From Antedon mediterranea (lineage: Eukaryota > Echinodermata > Crinoidea > Comatulida > Antedonidae), in NCBI RefSeq assembly GCF_964355755.1, contig NC_092670.1, positions 10,479,201 through 10,543,200 on the forward strand: a DNA stretch of 64,000 nt, written 5' to 3'. Shown piece by piece: positions 1-12,031 of this stretch (position 1 is the first letter of the stretch; each line of letters opens with the position of its first letter). A program made the translations under genes and the position numbers. The notes under the pieces are model-generated. The model was not told the DNA's origin, made no database searches, and saw only the letters and a list, made by a program, of their open reading frames with translations.

Positions 1-337
1 ATGGAATTTGATATTACTATGTAGTATTATATAGTGGCATATATTTTTAACAATTCTGACAATACTATAATTATTATTTAATAAATTATCGTAATCATAA
101 ACTTATGTACTGTATGTGATTAAATTAAGACACTGTATATTCAAATTAATTTTATTTCGTCATTATGTTATTAAACCAAGGTTTTATTATTCATTTAAAA
201 TAATTAATATAACACAAAAAGTATGATAACCAAACATGATTTTGATCTCACTGCATCTTTAATAAAATCAATATTTTTCCATTTTTTATATTTATGAGCC
301 AAATTAAAGTCAAATTACTAAAGTTATAATTAAATTC
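1..337. other. AT-rich 3' flank of FReD gene 1
   Basis: No coding signal was seen. The stretch is AT-rich and holds possible minus-strand polyadenylation signals (TTTATT at 152-157 and 183-188) at a sensible distance after the gene 1 stop. Confidence 0.4.
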
Positions 338-588
338 TTATGGTGCTCTTTTAACCATCATCACTGCCTTCTTGAGACTGTTGTAATTATTATGGAAATG
401 AACCCAGTTGATGCCTTTACCATGATCTGTACCTGGTGTAAGGTAAAGCCCATTCAGGTTTGAAGCACCACAGGTATCGTACCACCAAGCACCTTTGTTA
501 TACTCAGCACAGTTTAAACTGTGCTTATCATTGTCTCTATCGTACGTTGAAAATTGGTCACCATTGTGGCGGAATGCCAAAGAATCAC
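338..588 (-). CDS. FReD gene 1 exon 5: calcium/ligand-binding end of fibrinogen domain
   Basis: 251 bp ending at TAA (338-340). It contains the calcium-site motif YDRDND, the NCAE and WWYDTC cysteines of the terminal disulfide, the SNLNGLYLTPG motif and the usual terminal SLKKAVMMVKRAP. All expected positions are present, so the ligand-binding subdomain is probably functional. The acceptor is TTTGTTTAG. Confidence 0.9.
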
Positions 589-3500
589 CTAAACAAACAA
601 AAACATATCATCTTTAGTTTACTGCATACATGCAGTTTTTTTAATACAATTGTTTTATTTAAACATGTAAAAAATTAATATATGCTATGTAAAATGATGC
701 ATACCTAATGAGTGTTTTGATTAATTTATGTTTTTTTGAGATTCACATCCTGTTTTAGGGGATTTTTTATTTGTTTAAAATCAAAAAACTTTTTTTTTTT
801 TCAAAAATAGTGTTCTTGTCTTTTTTTATTCTATAAATTATACAATATGGTTGATTTATTTTACTATATTATAATTATAATTTGTTGCTCATTCAATGTT
901 TGCTTATTATTTTACTTGTTTTCCTTTTAATGTATATGAACCATATTAATTCATATAATAATATTTATTCGATCATCAATGTAAAAATAACCAGGAATGA
1001 GAATAGGCTAAAGCCCAAACAGATTCTGCACTCACTCCATACAACATAAACAGTTAAGATAAAACCATATACAAGAAAAATACAAATAAACTATACTATA
1101 TTACATACAACATGAAATTATGAAAATATGATAAAATTGACATTAATAAAACATTAATATTATTTTTATATTTTAACTGAAATATACTTTCAATACAAAT
1201 GTACTGATTTAAAAAAAACAATGGAAGCGAAAACTAATTTCCAAAGTGTTTAGTAACTACAACATTTAAAATAATAACATTTTTAAATGTTAAATTGAAA
1301 TGTTGTTGTTAAATGTTGGAGCTAATCCATTGAACATTTTGATATCATTTTTAGAATTGTTAGTTTGATTAATTAATTTTAGTTGGTTGTGTATATAGGC
1401 CTAGTAGCTTTTCTTTAATATTGGTCCAATTTCTTTCAGATTTGATATCATGTTGCCTTTTTATCTTTGGGTAGCATATTGTTAAGTTTAACCTAAATCA
1501 ATTTCAAATTTCTGTTTTTCTTTTTCTATATTTTTCACATAATACATGATTTGTAAATAAAACAAGGCCATACATGGCTGCGGTCACGTGCTCAAATTTG
1601 AGTTAGTGTTTACCGACCAACCGAGTGAGCTGTAGAGTCGCGTTTGCACATGACTAAAAATTAATTAATTATTAAACACAACTGTTTTTATAGCTTATAT
1701 TAAACAGTACCAAAAAGGAAAACTTCATTATACCTGACCTACCGTAGTCAGTGCAGTGAACATTTCCGAACTTGATTTAATACTATTAGAACATTTTTTC
1801 CTCATTTTCTATTTCATTTGTGGTAAGTGTTCCATTTTTAATCATTTCGTTGGCAAGCTAACATCTTTTGTATCTCAAATCTATCTAAAATATGGTGTAG
1901 TACTTTAAAATTAAATTGGAACATTGGCCATGTATGAGTCATTATGTCCCAGTCAATATTCCAGTGACTATTTATAAATGCTGGTACATAACTAGATACA
2001 ACATGGGATTCTTGTGATGAAGACATATAAATGTGTGAACATTAAGGTATGCTAAATTTACTGTTCTGTAAGCTTGTTTAAACCGTTTAATCCCAATCAA
2101 TTTTCTTATCATCTATATATAAATTTATGTAAGGGCAAAATTCGGTAAATCACGCGTTATTTCTAGAATGTTTTCTCGATGGTATATAAAGTTGGTTCGT
2201 ACTTTCGGTACTGATTTTAACCACCTGATGTAACCCTGTTTACTAATTAAATTGAGTTCGATAATTAGTTATTGACAATTAAAACAAATTTAGGTTCAAC
2301 GATTTGCCCCAAATAGGGGTGTTTTTCGATCGTGGTATACACTGTCTAATGGATGTCCATCTTGAAAAATACCCGCAGACAATATTACGAGAATGCTTGG
2401 CATTTTCCTATCTCCTCCTACGATAATTGTTTTTAACTAGATGGTACGCTCGCTTCGCTCGCGTACCATCTAGGTCGTGCCCACAGATGGTTCTCGAATA
2501 CATACTAATTTCAGCGTTTAAAAAACTGGCGACTTCAAATGCACATGCAGGACAATAATACATGTTGTTTACAGGAACGAATAAATAGACACAGTGATTT
2601 ATGTACTCAACTAAAATTAGCACCCCGGGAATTACTTCCGAAAAAGAAACTTGTCACAAAATAAGAAACAAACTGAATTTGTGTTTTGTATGTAACATTT
2701 GGGTTGAGGGATGGGGAAGAGGATGGATGCAAAGACGAACAATTTTTAAATATATTCTTTATCGATTTAGTAACGAAATATGAATTGTTTTCATGTTTTA
2801 CAAATAATATACCAGTAAACACAGTAAAACATTGCGATTTAATACTTTGTTGAAACTGTCACCGTCATAGTCGATTGAAATAGTACAGTACATGTAACGA
2901 TACATCACTAATACGACGTTTATATTTTTTTGAAGTTACATGATTACAAACGTTCAGAAGGAACTGTCAGTAATATATTAAACACCTCTATTCGGGGCAA
3001 ATCGTAAATTCGCTTTAATCGTCAATAAATAATTATCTAACTCAACTTAATTAGTAGGCCTAATGGTTAATTGTTTCATAGAGCCAATTATGCTACCCAC
3101 TACCCAACTTGTATTGAAAAGTTGTTCTGCGTTTAGGGCATGTACTGATCATTCGTACTGTAGGCCTGCCCTCTACTGGCTTTACAACGCTACTCATGCC
3201 AGTGAGGGGAGGGTGGTGGTGTTGGTGGTGGTTTAGCTGCAATAATAAATTTGATTGTACATAATAGACGGCGACTGGAAAGGCTAGCTCATTATGCGTT
3301 AAAAAAAAGATTCCACAGATTGGAAAAAAGTGTATCGAATTTCTGTTATGGCTGTACAGTACTTGTCTTTATGACGCCTGAGGGAATAGACACTTGTGGA
3401 ACAGAGATTGGAATGTTCCATTTATCGCAGATCAAAAGATTTGTATAAACGTATATTAAATCTATAAAAATAGTATTTTTTAAAGAAAATCGGCCTGTCT

Positions 3501-6493
3501 TCAACATTATGATGCTGTACTCGAGCTGTTCAACCGGTTTTCAGCTATTAAAAACAATTATCGTAGGAGGAGATAGGAAAATGCGAAGCATCCTCGCATT
3601 ATTGTCTGCGGGTATTTTTCAAGTTGGACATCCATTAGACAGTGTATACCACGACCACGAAACACCCCTATTTAGGGCAAATCGTTGAACCTAAATTCGT
3701 TTTAATTGTCAATAACTAATTATCTAACTCAATTTAATTAGTAAACATGGTTACATCAAATGGTTAAAATCAGTACCGAAAGTACGAACCAACTTTATAT
3801 ACCATCGAGTAAAAATTCTAGAAATAAACTGCGATTTACCGAATTTTGCCCTTACGTAAATTTATATATAGATGACTGAAAACCGGTTGAACAGTTCGAG
3901 TACAGCATCATAATGTTGAAGAAAAAATAGACCTACTATTTTGATAGATTTAATATGTTTATACATGTGTATTGATTTGTGATGAATGGAACATTCCAAT
4001 CTCTGTTCCACAAGTGTCTATTCCCTCAGGCGTCGTAAAGGCAAGTACTGTATACTCATAACAGAAACTTGATCCATTTTTTTTTCAATATGTGCTGCAG
4101 AGGTTGGATATAGATTGTTTTTAAATGGAATGAGCTAGCGTTTTCAGTCGCTGTATTTTATGTACAAATCTTTATTATTGCAGTTAAAAAACCACCCACA
4201 TCATCACCCTTTCCTCACTGGCATGAGCGTCGTAAAGCCAGTAGAGGATAGGCCTACGGTGCATCACATGCCCTAAACGCAGAACAACTTTGGTGGGTAG
4301 GGTAGGAACCGACTTAAAGTATGAATTTGGCTCTAAGAAACAATTGAAAACCATTAGGCCTACTAATTAAGTTGAGTTAGATAATTTACTATTATTGACG
4401 ATTAAATCAAATTTATGATTTGCCCCGAATAGAGGTGGTTTTCGAACGAGCGTACCATCTAGTTTAAACTCAATTATAGGTAGTCATAATTGGTTTGAAA
4501 ATTCAGTTTTTAATACTCTTAAAGTGATAAATGCAACAACAACAAAAGTGCACAGTGTGTATTTTTAATGCAAGGTACAAAGGTGAGGCCTATAAAGAAA
4601 AATAATACTTTTAATTCTTTGTTTACTTGAAATGTGTTTTTTAGTGTAAAAATTGATTGAATGTACTAACCTGCCGTTCCTGTGTATCCACTGATTTTCA
4701 AAGCATAGTTAGAGTCCTCAGTATCAATACGAAAATGAGAATATCTTGCAAACTTCATGTCATCCAAGTGGTCAGTCATCTCTATTAGAAGCTCAAAACT
4801 GCCATCAGCTGTTAAACGGTTGATTTGTTCATTACCAAGCCAGAACTCTGTGTTCACATTTCCAAAACCCTCTTTGTATTCTGCCCAATTATGGTAGAAA
4901 TCAACTGATCCATCTTGTCTTCTCTGTATCACCTGATAATGAAAGGATAGTAATCTATACTCTACAGTCTTACTAAAACAGTGATGTCAAGCCCATCAAC
5001 TTGAGTAAATAGAAGTAAATGAATTAAGAATCTGACCAGTAATATTACGATTAAGGTACGTCAATATTTTACAATTTAATTTTGATGTTCCTCATTTTCT
5101 ACAATTTGATTACACTCATTTTACAATAATTATGCAAGTTTTGAACATTTAGTGTGATTGTTCTTGAATTATGTTTAGAACATAGTTTTGTTGTGACCTC
5201 CAGACAACACTTCAACAAATCGCTCTGCGTGTGCGCAGGTATAGTTATGTGTGGGTCGAGAACCCTATTTCTGAAAAGTAACGTTAGTAAAAAATGTGGA
5301 AGAATCATTAATTTCTGTTGAACAAAATGATAAATCTAAACTTATGTTTTTAATAAAGCCAAATACTGTATTATTAGGAATTGTTCATTGCAATAAGCTA
5401 TTTATCCATATGCAAGTTTTAAACATTCCTAAACAACTGTTCGCTTAACTATGTTGTGTAAATCAGTAGAATGTTGATGTCATTCGTTAAAGTCTACATG
5501 CTCGTGCGAAAGCTCCTTATTTCATTCATGCCATCATCTGTAAGTCAACATCGCCCTCTATCTATTTTCAAGATGTAAGGAGTGCAGAGTGCGACGTCAT
5601 ATGTGAATGGAATCCCCTTTCCGTTTATTAATTATGAGAGATGCTTGTACAATGGCTTGAATATCGTAAATTTGAAAGTCCTTGTACTTCTGGAACGGAT
5701 TCTATCTGAAATCATACCATTGTTCTCTATTAATTGTTTTGCTGGTGTCTCTATGGCTGGCAGTTCTTACAGTAACGTATTGTGATGTGTGTTTTAGTAA
5801 TGAATTAGTAAGCTGTGGCAATGATGTTAGATTTACCTCTGATATCTTTAAATAAATTGTAAGTGTCTTTCAAGGATACAAGCAAAATTCAATTTTTTCA
5901 AGTAATAAGCTAGTGTGTTATAATGTTGGATTTGCTCCTTCTGATATCTTTACATAAATTGTTGCCTATACTTACTGTCCATCCTGCATCATGCCTCATG
6001 TCACAGTACACAGTGATTTGTGGTCCTCCATCACATAGCTGTATCACATATTGACCACTCACAGCAGAAGGATTATTTTGTAAAATCGTACTACACTCCC
6101 TCATAAAACACTCTAAAATTACAAAGTTTGAAGATCACATATTAGATATAACATTGAAATAAGCCTATACATTGAGTGAAACGTCCATTTGGTTATAAGA
6201 TTAATTTTATAGTAGGTAAATACAAGTGAAAATACTTTAAGAATATTAAAGAGAACATTTCCTATAGGCAAATTCAACAGCAACAGTCACGACCAGCAGC
6301 CAATCACTAATAATATATGTGAACCTCCATATAAGAAATAAATTTATTTAATAATAAATTGTATACTTACTCATTTTGGAATCAGTGGCCAGGACCTGAA
6401 GAAAAAGGAAATATAAAATAATTAACATAATGACAGTATATAGATATAGAATGCCGCTATTACTGTAATTTAATCATTACAAACTAGTTTTCT

Positions 6494-6541
<48 letters not shown>

Positions 6542-9500
6542 CAGCATTTTACAGTAGTTGAAATAGTGAACTTCCCATGGAGAGTGACCACATGATAATG
6601 TAGGTGCATCACATTGGCCAATTAGTGTAGATATGCTAGTTTGAAGTCACAACCAAAAACATTATTTTTGATCATACGTCCACTACACAGTCACGCATCA
6701 TGCATGCGTAGAAATGTATTCTGATCGAGAATTGTTGGTTGGTTGGGTTTGGAAATAAAATAAAAAAAATATAAAAAAAATAAAAAGATATTAAACATCT
6801 CACCATGACAGTAAATCAAGAACTAAATAAAGTTTCTTCTTTCAAATAATTTTTTCTTTTGGATGATCCAAAAGAATAAAATATTTGAATACTACAGTAT
6901 CCAGAGATCCAGATGAACCTTTTTACTAAAGTTTCTTCTTTGCTCAAATCTAATATTACTTATCACTCAATATACTTATACCATGTGTAGTAGACAACAC
7001 ATAATATTCAAATTATGATTGACAATATTGCTTTTTCACAGGTTTCCCATTCAAAATTATTTGGGCGTAATTATAGATGAAACACTAACATGGGGGCATT
7101 CCAAAGTATTTTTGTAAAATGGACGTGACATTTTTGAGAATATAACTAGCCATATTTTAGAAATAAAAAAGAATACATAACATATATGGCCATGAATGTT
7201 AATTAATAATAATAATAAACGAAAACTTATATAGCGCCGGTATCCTCCACCCATGTGGCGCTCATGGCGCTTTGTGCATTAACAACGTGTGAGAACATCA
7301 GCGAATAGCGACGTCTTTAGGTTGGTCTTGAAACTGTTTAGACTATAAGTTGAGCATTTAACTGTTGCTGGTAAGCTGTTCCATACACTTGCGGCCGCAA
7401 CGTAAAAAGATCTCTGACCCCACTGATTTTTCGCTCTACGCTCTTGAAGAAGGTTTTGTGACAATGATCGTAGGCCTCTGCGGGATGATTCGTAACGATC
7501 CACAAGGTCAGATAAATAAGCAGGAGCACTGTCATTTAGGATCTTGAATACAAACAACGCAAGTTTGTACTTAATACGTTGTTGAACAGGCAACCAATGC
7601 AAATCCATCAGGACAGGAGTTATGTGAGCGTTTGATTTTGTATAAGTTACAATTCTAGCTGGGGTGTGTAGAAAGCGACGACCTCGAATTGGACGACCCC
7701 AACGACCCGGGCGACCTAGAATTGGACGACCCATAACACGAAACCGACGACCCCTATAATAGCCTAGGCTAGGCCTAAGTATGGTATAACATCCCGAAGC
7801 CGAACATAACCAAAGATCTTTAAACCATACCTTATATAATACTCGCAAGCAATCAATGGATTGAAAAAATACAGAAATATCGCCATTTGATACTGAATGT
7901 GTCGACACGAACAAACGAACAGATATGGAACGCCAAGAGTGCATCATTAAAACTGCATTCGACTCGATTAGCACACGAAATATCATAAACATGGCAAACC
8001 AGGCCCCTTTTTTCAGCGGCAGGTAAGGTTTGACCATGGAGGTACTCCATGGTTTGACCAGCTCCATGGTTTGGTAAAAATATTTTTATACCTCCATGGT
8101 TTGACCGTATACAATGCATGTGTGAAATGTAAAGCTTTCTTATGGCCCTCCCCATGCAGGATTAGGCCAAGTTGAGCCGCCGACAAGTTGAGGCGCCGCC
8201 AGAAAAACGTTATTTTCTATGAAACGCCAAATGCTTACTTTCGCCGGTGCTCGTTTCTATTTAATAGAAGTTCTATTTATATTAATTATTAGATATAACG
8301 ATGTATATTCCAAAGTTTATATATCACGGTTTTTAGTATATATTATTAAATATTATAATTAAAGAGAAATAATTATGAATATCTGACTTGTAGATTCCAA
8401 AATATAAGGCCTAAAACATGACCGAAAATGATCGTTTTTAGCCAAAAATGACGTAAACATGTTGCCCCCTCAGGCGGCAGTTGAAGTAAAATAATTGCAT
8501 AAAATCACCGTTTTTTAGTAAAATATTTTGTGTATTAACATTGTAAAATTCAATAAAATATGATATTAAAAGATAGTAAATAAAAAATAATAATTATTTA
8601 ACCTCATTCGAAGAATATCAATACTCTATTAGTCCTGAGAGACAACGTGATTTTACGTGGTAGGCATACACGCGAGAAAAATATTATGGAGTGCACTGCA
8701 TTTTTACCTTGAAAGATTAAAAACAAATAAATTATTAAATATGACTACTTTCCTTTGCTGTTTCAAACCAACAAAATTGTAGTATGTAATTATTATTTAT
8801 TTTCATGACACAATAAACCTAAAGACCATGAACTTATGTAGGGCCTACTAGGACACCACTCTATCACTACGCGAAATGTCGTAAAAGACGCACAGGCCGT
8901 TTCATAGAAATTACCGGCGGCTCAACTTGTCGTCGGCCCAACCGGTCATATCCCCATGCGGATGTTACGCTGCTTGGTAGGCCTATAGTGTTCGTTATAA
9001 GAAGACGAGATGTAATTATACGTCCATGGTTTAACCATGTATTGTATAATATTTATTTCTTTTTAATTTATTTTTAATATGTCGAATGCAGTTTTAATGA
9101 TGCACTCTTGGCGTTCCATATCTTTTCGTTTGTTCGTGTCGACACAATCAGTATCAAATGGCGATATTTCTGTATTTTTTCAATCAATTGCTTGCTTGCG
9201 AGTATTATATAATAAGGTATAGTTTAAAGATCTTTGGCTATGTTCGGCTTCGGGATGTTATACCACACTTAGGCCTAGGCTAGGCTAGGCTATAGGGGTC
9301 GTCGGTTTCGTGTTATGGGTCGTTCAATTCGAGGTCGTTCAATTCGAGGTCGCCTGGGTCGTTGGGGTCGTCCAATTCGAGGTCGTCGCTTTCTACACAC
9401 CCATTCTAGCTGCCATATTTTGCAAGCGCTGCAAACGTTGTATTTGAGATTTTGGTATGCCAAACAACAAGGCATTACCAATGTCAATTTTAGAAGTGAC

Positions 9501-11959
9501 AAATGAGTGTACAATCAATTCAGCTGTTTTCTTGTTAAGATTACCGCGAATACGACCAAGGTTCCTAATCGATATGCATGCTGCTTTGGATACAGTTGTT
9601 ATTTGTGCTTCCATAGTGAGATTACTATCCAGCATGATTCCCAGATTCCGGACCACCGATGAGGGAGCGATGTTAGAGTTTCCGATTCTGATATGTGTGA
9701 TGTTGATTTTGGAGATGTTACATTTAGACCCGACGATAATAAACTCTGTCAGGAAATTTAATTATGAAAGTCAAACAAATTTATAAGACTGTACAAAAAA
9801 ATTATTAAAATTGTATGTGTCACAGACAGGCAATGTACATGACTTTTAAGAAGGTTTAGGTATTGTAATATTTCTCCTCATTTAAAAGAAATCTTAAAAT
9901 TTGTTTTGTATTATGATGTTGCCAGATAGTTGTTTTAGATAACTGAATGTTAATCAACTCCAAATTTATTAATAAATATGATTTATATGTTGTTACAGAC
10001 GGGATTTTTCCAACGTCGTGGACAGAACACTTTTGTCCAGGTTAAAAAAATTGTATAATTTTGATATTAACAAAAATAAAATTACATCAGTTTATTCTTT
10101 TATTACAAATCAAAATATTATTCAACCTTTGAAACACTGTTGAAAGTTTAGGTCAAGTGAAAATATTAAAATTCATAAAATAATATAAAATATTATTTAT
10201 AAAATTAATTATTCAAAGAGTTATAAAGAGAAGCAATAATTGTTAAATTCATTTGTTTAATTCATTTATTTTAAAAAACATCATTAATTTAAAAGTTAGG
10301 TTTCGTATAAACAAATCTTCAAGCTATTAACACATTTAAGGCGATTCTTTAAAAATTGACGTTGGCATTTGACGTCTGAATTTCTTAGTGGATCCAAGTT
10401 GCACCTGAAATTTTCTTCTATCCTTGCTTGAATTTAATATTATTTCTATTTAGTATCTGATTTATAAAGGTTTATGGTTGCAAATTCACAAAGAATGAAA
10501 TCTACAAAGTGAAAAAAAATACAAGTTTAAATCTATTGCAATTTAATATCATTAAGAACAGTTGAAAATTATGTTTTGAAAATACAGATTTTGCAATCAT
10601 TACTTCAATAAACACTAAATGAGGAAAAAACCCAACCAAAATTTCTCAGAAGTGACAATTATAATTTTTTAAATGAAAATTATGTATGAATATGAAATTA
10701 ATAAACAAACAATTGTAATAAAATATTTGATTATGAACAAACCCCCCTTTTCTTGAAGTGCCCTTTCAAACTAGACTAGGCATAGCCGATATGACAATTT
10801 CTTGGCTATTCTGTATAGCCAGCAGGCAAATTGTACTTTTCTTACTACAAAGTCCTAGGAAAATTTGTCTAGTTTATAAATATTAGTATGTTAAAATATT
10901 AAAAATAGAAATATATTAATAACATTTAAATTTTTTCTTAACTAAAAGAAGACACATAGATTGTATTTACTATGTATACAGTACCAGTAATAAATGTAAT
11001 CTTTATGTTAAATTTACTTCAAATGATTTATATACAATTAAAAAGAAATATCATATCTATACACGTAACCATACATATGAGGTATCAAAGTGACTGCAAT
11101 TGAACCTTTTTTTAAACTATAACATTTAAAAAATCCCCACCTGCACCTTTTTCCTGTCCTTGTTGTTTTTAATGAACTACAATATGGGTTACAGGTAAAC
11201 AAGCTTTGCTCTTATGGTCATCCATACTAGCATTTGTTTTTTATCCCTCATGATATTTAAATGGTAAAATAAATTTATACTTGACTCTCTTTTTTATATT
11301 GATAGAGATATTTTTTTATTTTATATATGGATTTAATTTATATTTGGATTTAAGTGATTCTTCATAATATTTTTGTTTATTACTTTTATATACTAAATAA
11401 ATTTTGGGGAGGTCCAACCATGTTTACATTACTTCACTCTGTAAATTTAATTGCTATGGCGTTGCTTAATCTGTATACAATTTGTTTTAAATTCTAGCTA
11501 TCAATTTAAAACAGAATCCGAGATACAATAGATCACCAAAGTAAGAAAACACCTTCAGGAGCCAAAACAATTCCTACTAATAGGCGTTTCCCCGAAACCA
11601 AGTTTTGTTGAATACACTACATAAGTTGTTCATTCCATCAGTACACTAAATCAGAAAATTTAACTCACCCTTTCGATGTAACAAAACTCTGGCTTTTGAA
11701 TTACGTTGTTTTCAACTGATGCTTCTTCCAGTATTTGCTTACTGATTTGACAAACACGATCTTTCTGGTTATAGTTGACCGACAAGCAATCGGATTTGTG
11801 GGAACATTCCAGCAAACAATTTACACGGCTTATATTCTTCAACTCGTAACTCCAACCCTCAAGAGCCTGTCCCTGGATAACTGTATAGAATGAATTGGTC
11901 GAAAGAACGACAATAGGCAGAAGATTAAGAACGACAACCAAAGTTGCAAACGTATGCAT
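338..11959 (-). CDS. FReD gene 1: secreted PAN/Apple plus fibrinogen-domain protein (five exons)
   Basis: Spliced model on the minus strand: exons 11669-11959, 6371-6395, 5976-6112, 4671-4932 and 338-588. Their lengths (291, 25, 137, 262 and 251 bp) sum to 966 bp, i.e. 321 residues plus a TAA stop. Every junction has GT/AG sites and matching phases (0, 1, 0, 1). Domain order: signal peptide, PAN/Apple-like domain, 8-residue linker, fibrinogen C-terminal domain. FReD proteins of invertebrates are typically extracellular lectins that bind acetylated sugars or microbial surfaces; that role is inferred from the family. Introns of 258 bp to 5.3 kb carry the Helitrons and the L2/hAT nest but leave the splice sites intact. 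TTTATT at 183-188 is a possible minus-strand AATAAA about 150 bp past the stop. Confidence 0.85.
589..1560. other. AT-rich intron sequence of FReD gene 1
   Basis: Intron between exons 5 and 4. It has long A/T runs and no open frame of note. No repeat or regulatory site could be supported. Confidence 0.4.
1561..1660 (+). mobile_element. Minimal copy of the AACAAGGCC...GACTAAAAA repeat family
   Basis: About 100 bp. It begins AACAAGGCC and ends with GTAGAGTCGC...GACTAAAAA, the same ends as the much longer copies at 21520-25798 and 23069-23884, but with almost no interior. Shared ends with a variable interior suggest a non-autonomous transposon. The end can fold as AGTC...GACT. Confidence 0.5.
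2112..4462 (+). mobile_element. Helitron-like element (outer copy, split by a second Helitron)
   Basis: The 5' end is A|TCTATATATAAATTTATG (TC start at 2112). The 3' end is GCGTACCATCTAG|T, with CTAG at 4459-4462. This is the Helitron signature: TC at the 5' end, a hairpin then CTRR at the 3' end, insertion between A and T. It is interrupted at 2437-3872 by an inverted copy of the same family. Its own length is about 915 bp with no Rep/helicase coding, so it is non-autonomous. It lies within intron 4 of FReD gene 1. Confidence 0.6.
2437..3872 (-). mobile_element. Helitron-like element (inner copy, inverted)
   Basis: On the minus strand it runs from TCTATATATAAATTTACG (3872 leftward) to a hairpin (GGTACGC...GCGTACC) and CTAG at 2437-2440. 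It is flanked by A and T of the host copy. The host junction read without it (TTTTTAA then TGACTGAAAACC) matches the uninterrupted junction in the 41.1-kb copy. It is non-coding and related along its length to 41143-42682. Confidence 0.6.
4671..4932 (-). CDS. FReD gene 1 exon 4: middle of fibrinogen domain
   Basis: 262 bp. Opens with VIQRRQDGSVDFYHNW and runs through WAEYKEGFGN, EFWLGNEQINRLT and DHLDDMKFARYSHF to SGYTGTAG, the central signature of FReDs. The acceptor TCAG lies directly before GTG; the donor is GTTAGT. The last base joins the final exon to make AGDSLAF, the conserved link into the calcium-binding part. Confidence 0.9.
4933..5975. other. Intron 3 of FReD gene 1
   Basis: 1043-bp intron between exons 4 and 3. 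The only open frames are short and unremarkable. No repeat was recognised. Confidence 0.5.
5976..6112 (-). CDS. FReD gene 1 exon 3: start of fibrinogen domain
   Basis: 137 bp. Encodes CFMRECSTILQNNPSAVSG followed by a YVIQL...ITVYCDM segment and GWT, the usual first third of a fibrinogen C-terminal domain. The acceptor ends in TTTTAG, the donor is GTAAGT, and the 3' phase is 0. The gene 2 counterpart (32790-32926) has exactly the same length. Confidence 0.85.
6371..6395 (-). CDS. FReD gene 1 exon 2: 25-bp micro-exon
   Basis: A 25-bp exon between a strong acceptor (ttcctttttcttcag) and the donor GTAAGT. It encodes VLATDSKM plus one base. Its single-base overhang is completed exactly by the two bases that open exon 3, giving a lysine codon. 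It links the PAN domain to the fibrinogen domain and is too short for ordinary gene finders. Confidence 0.75.
6498..6538. repeat. (GA)n microsatellite
   Basis: About 20 uninterrupted GA units in intron 1 of FReD gene 1. Confidence 0.95.
7660..9402. mobile_element. hAT-like non-autonomous TIR element with GGTCGTCCAATTCGA terminal repeats
   Basis: Inserted in the L2 LINE with the 8-bp target duplication ATTCTAGC (7652-7659 and 9403-9410). The inverted ends start GGGTGTGTAGAAAGCGACGA and continue as tandem copies of a motif like GACCTCGAATTGGAC, about 100 bp on each side. Restoring the target site rejoins the LINE reading frame across AAR/IVT. No transposase was recognised. The interior holds CCATGGTTTGACC repeats and a second element (8158-8951). 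Confidence 0.75.
8158..8951. mobile_element. hAT-like TIR element nested in the 7660-9402 element
   Basis: Flanked by the 8-bp direct repeat CCCCATGC (8150-8157 and 8952-8959). The inverted ends share GACAAGTTGAGCCGCCG-type sequence (AAGTTGAGCCGCCGACAAG on the left, CGGCTCAACTTGTCGTCG on the right). The interior is AT-rich and non-coding. Confidence 0.7.
9763..11668. other. AT-rich remainder of FReD gene 1 intron 1
   Basis: Strongly AT-rich. No open frame, TIR or tandem array could be supported. Confidence 0.4.
11669..11959 (-). CDS. FReD gene 1 exon 1: signal peptide and PAN/Apple-like domain
   Basis: 97 codons. The start was placed at the ATG at 11957-11959 because it is followed at once by a hydrophobic signal-peptide core (about residues 5-20). 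An upstream in-frame ATG at 12029-12031 would put 24 mostly hydrophilic residues in front of it. The mature part holds the cysteine spacing of a PAN/Apple fold (VNCLLECSHKSDCLSVNYN, a later VCQI and a final FCY). The donor is GTGAGT at 11663-11668, after a complete AGG codon. PAN modules mediate protein or carbohydrate contacts; the partner is unknown. Confidence 0.8.
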
Positions 11960-12031
11960 TGCGACGTTTTGGAAATACGTATTGACAAAATAAACTGTAT
12001 GATGTGCCTTCAAATGCAACTTGTCGTACAC

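Larger units (their letters stand above)
7204..9762 (-). mobile_element. L2-type LINE 3' fragment, split by an insertion
   Basis: Minus-strand fragment of an L2/CR1-group LINE in two pieces, 9411-9762 and 7204-7659. The first encodes TEFIIVGSK...VRNLGIMLDSNLTM and FVTSKIDIGNALLFGIP...LQNMAAR. The second encodes ITPVLMDLHWLPVQQRIKYK and VWNSLPATVK...FKTNLKTSLF. These are the post-catalytic C-terminal motifs of L2 reverse transcriptases. The 3' end (GCGCTATATAAG followed by TTATTATTA at 7204-7218) is the usual L2 microsatellite tail. The catalytic domain is missing (5' truncation). It sits in intron 1 of FReD gene 1. Confidence 0.75.

Noticed and set aside
7279-8067. 262-codon minus-strand open frame as one gene
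   Set aside because: It is a chance fusion of hAT-like element sequence with the L2 LINE C-terminus; the junction is the target duplication at 7652-7659.
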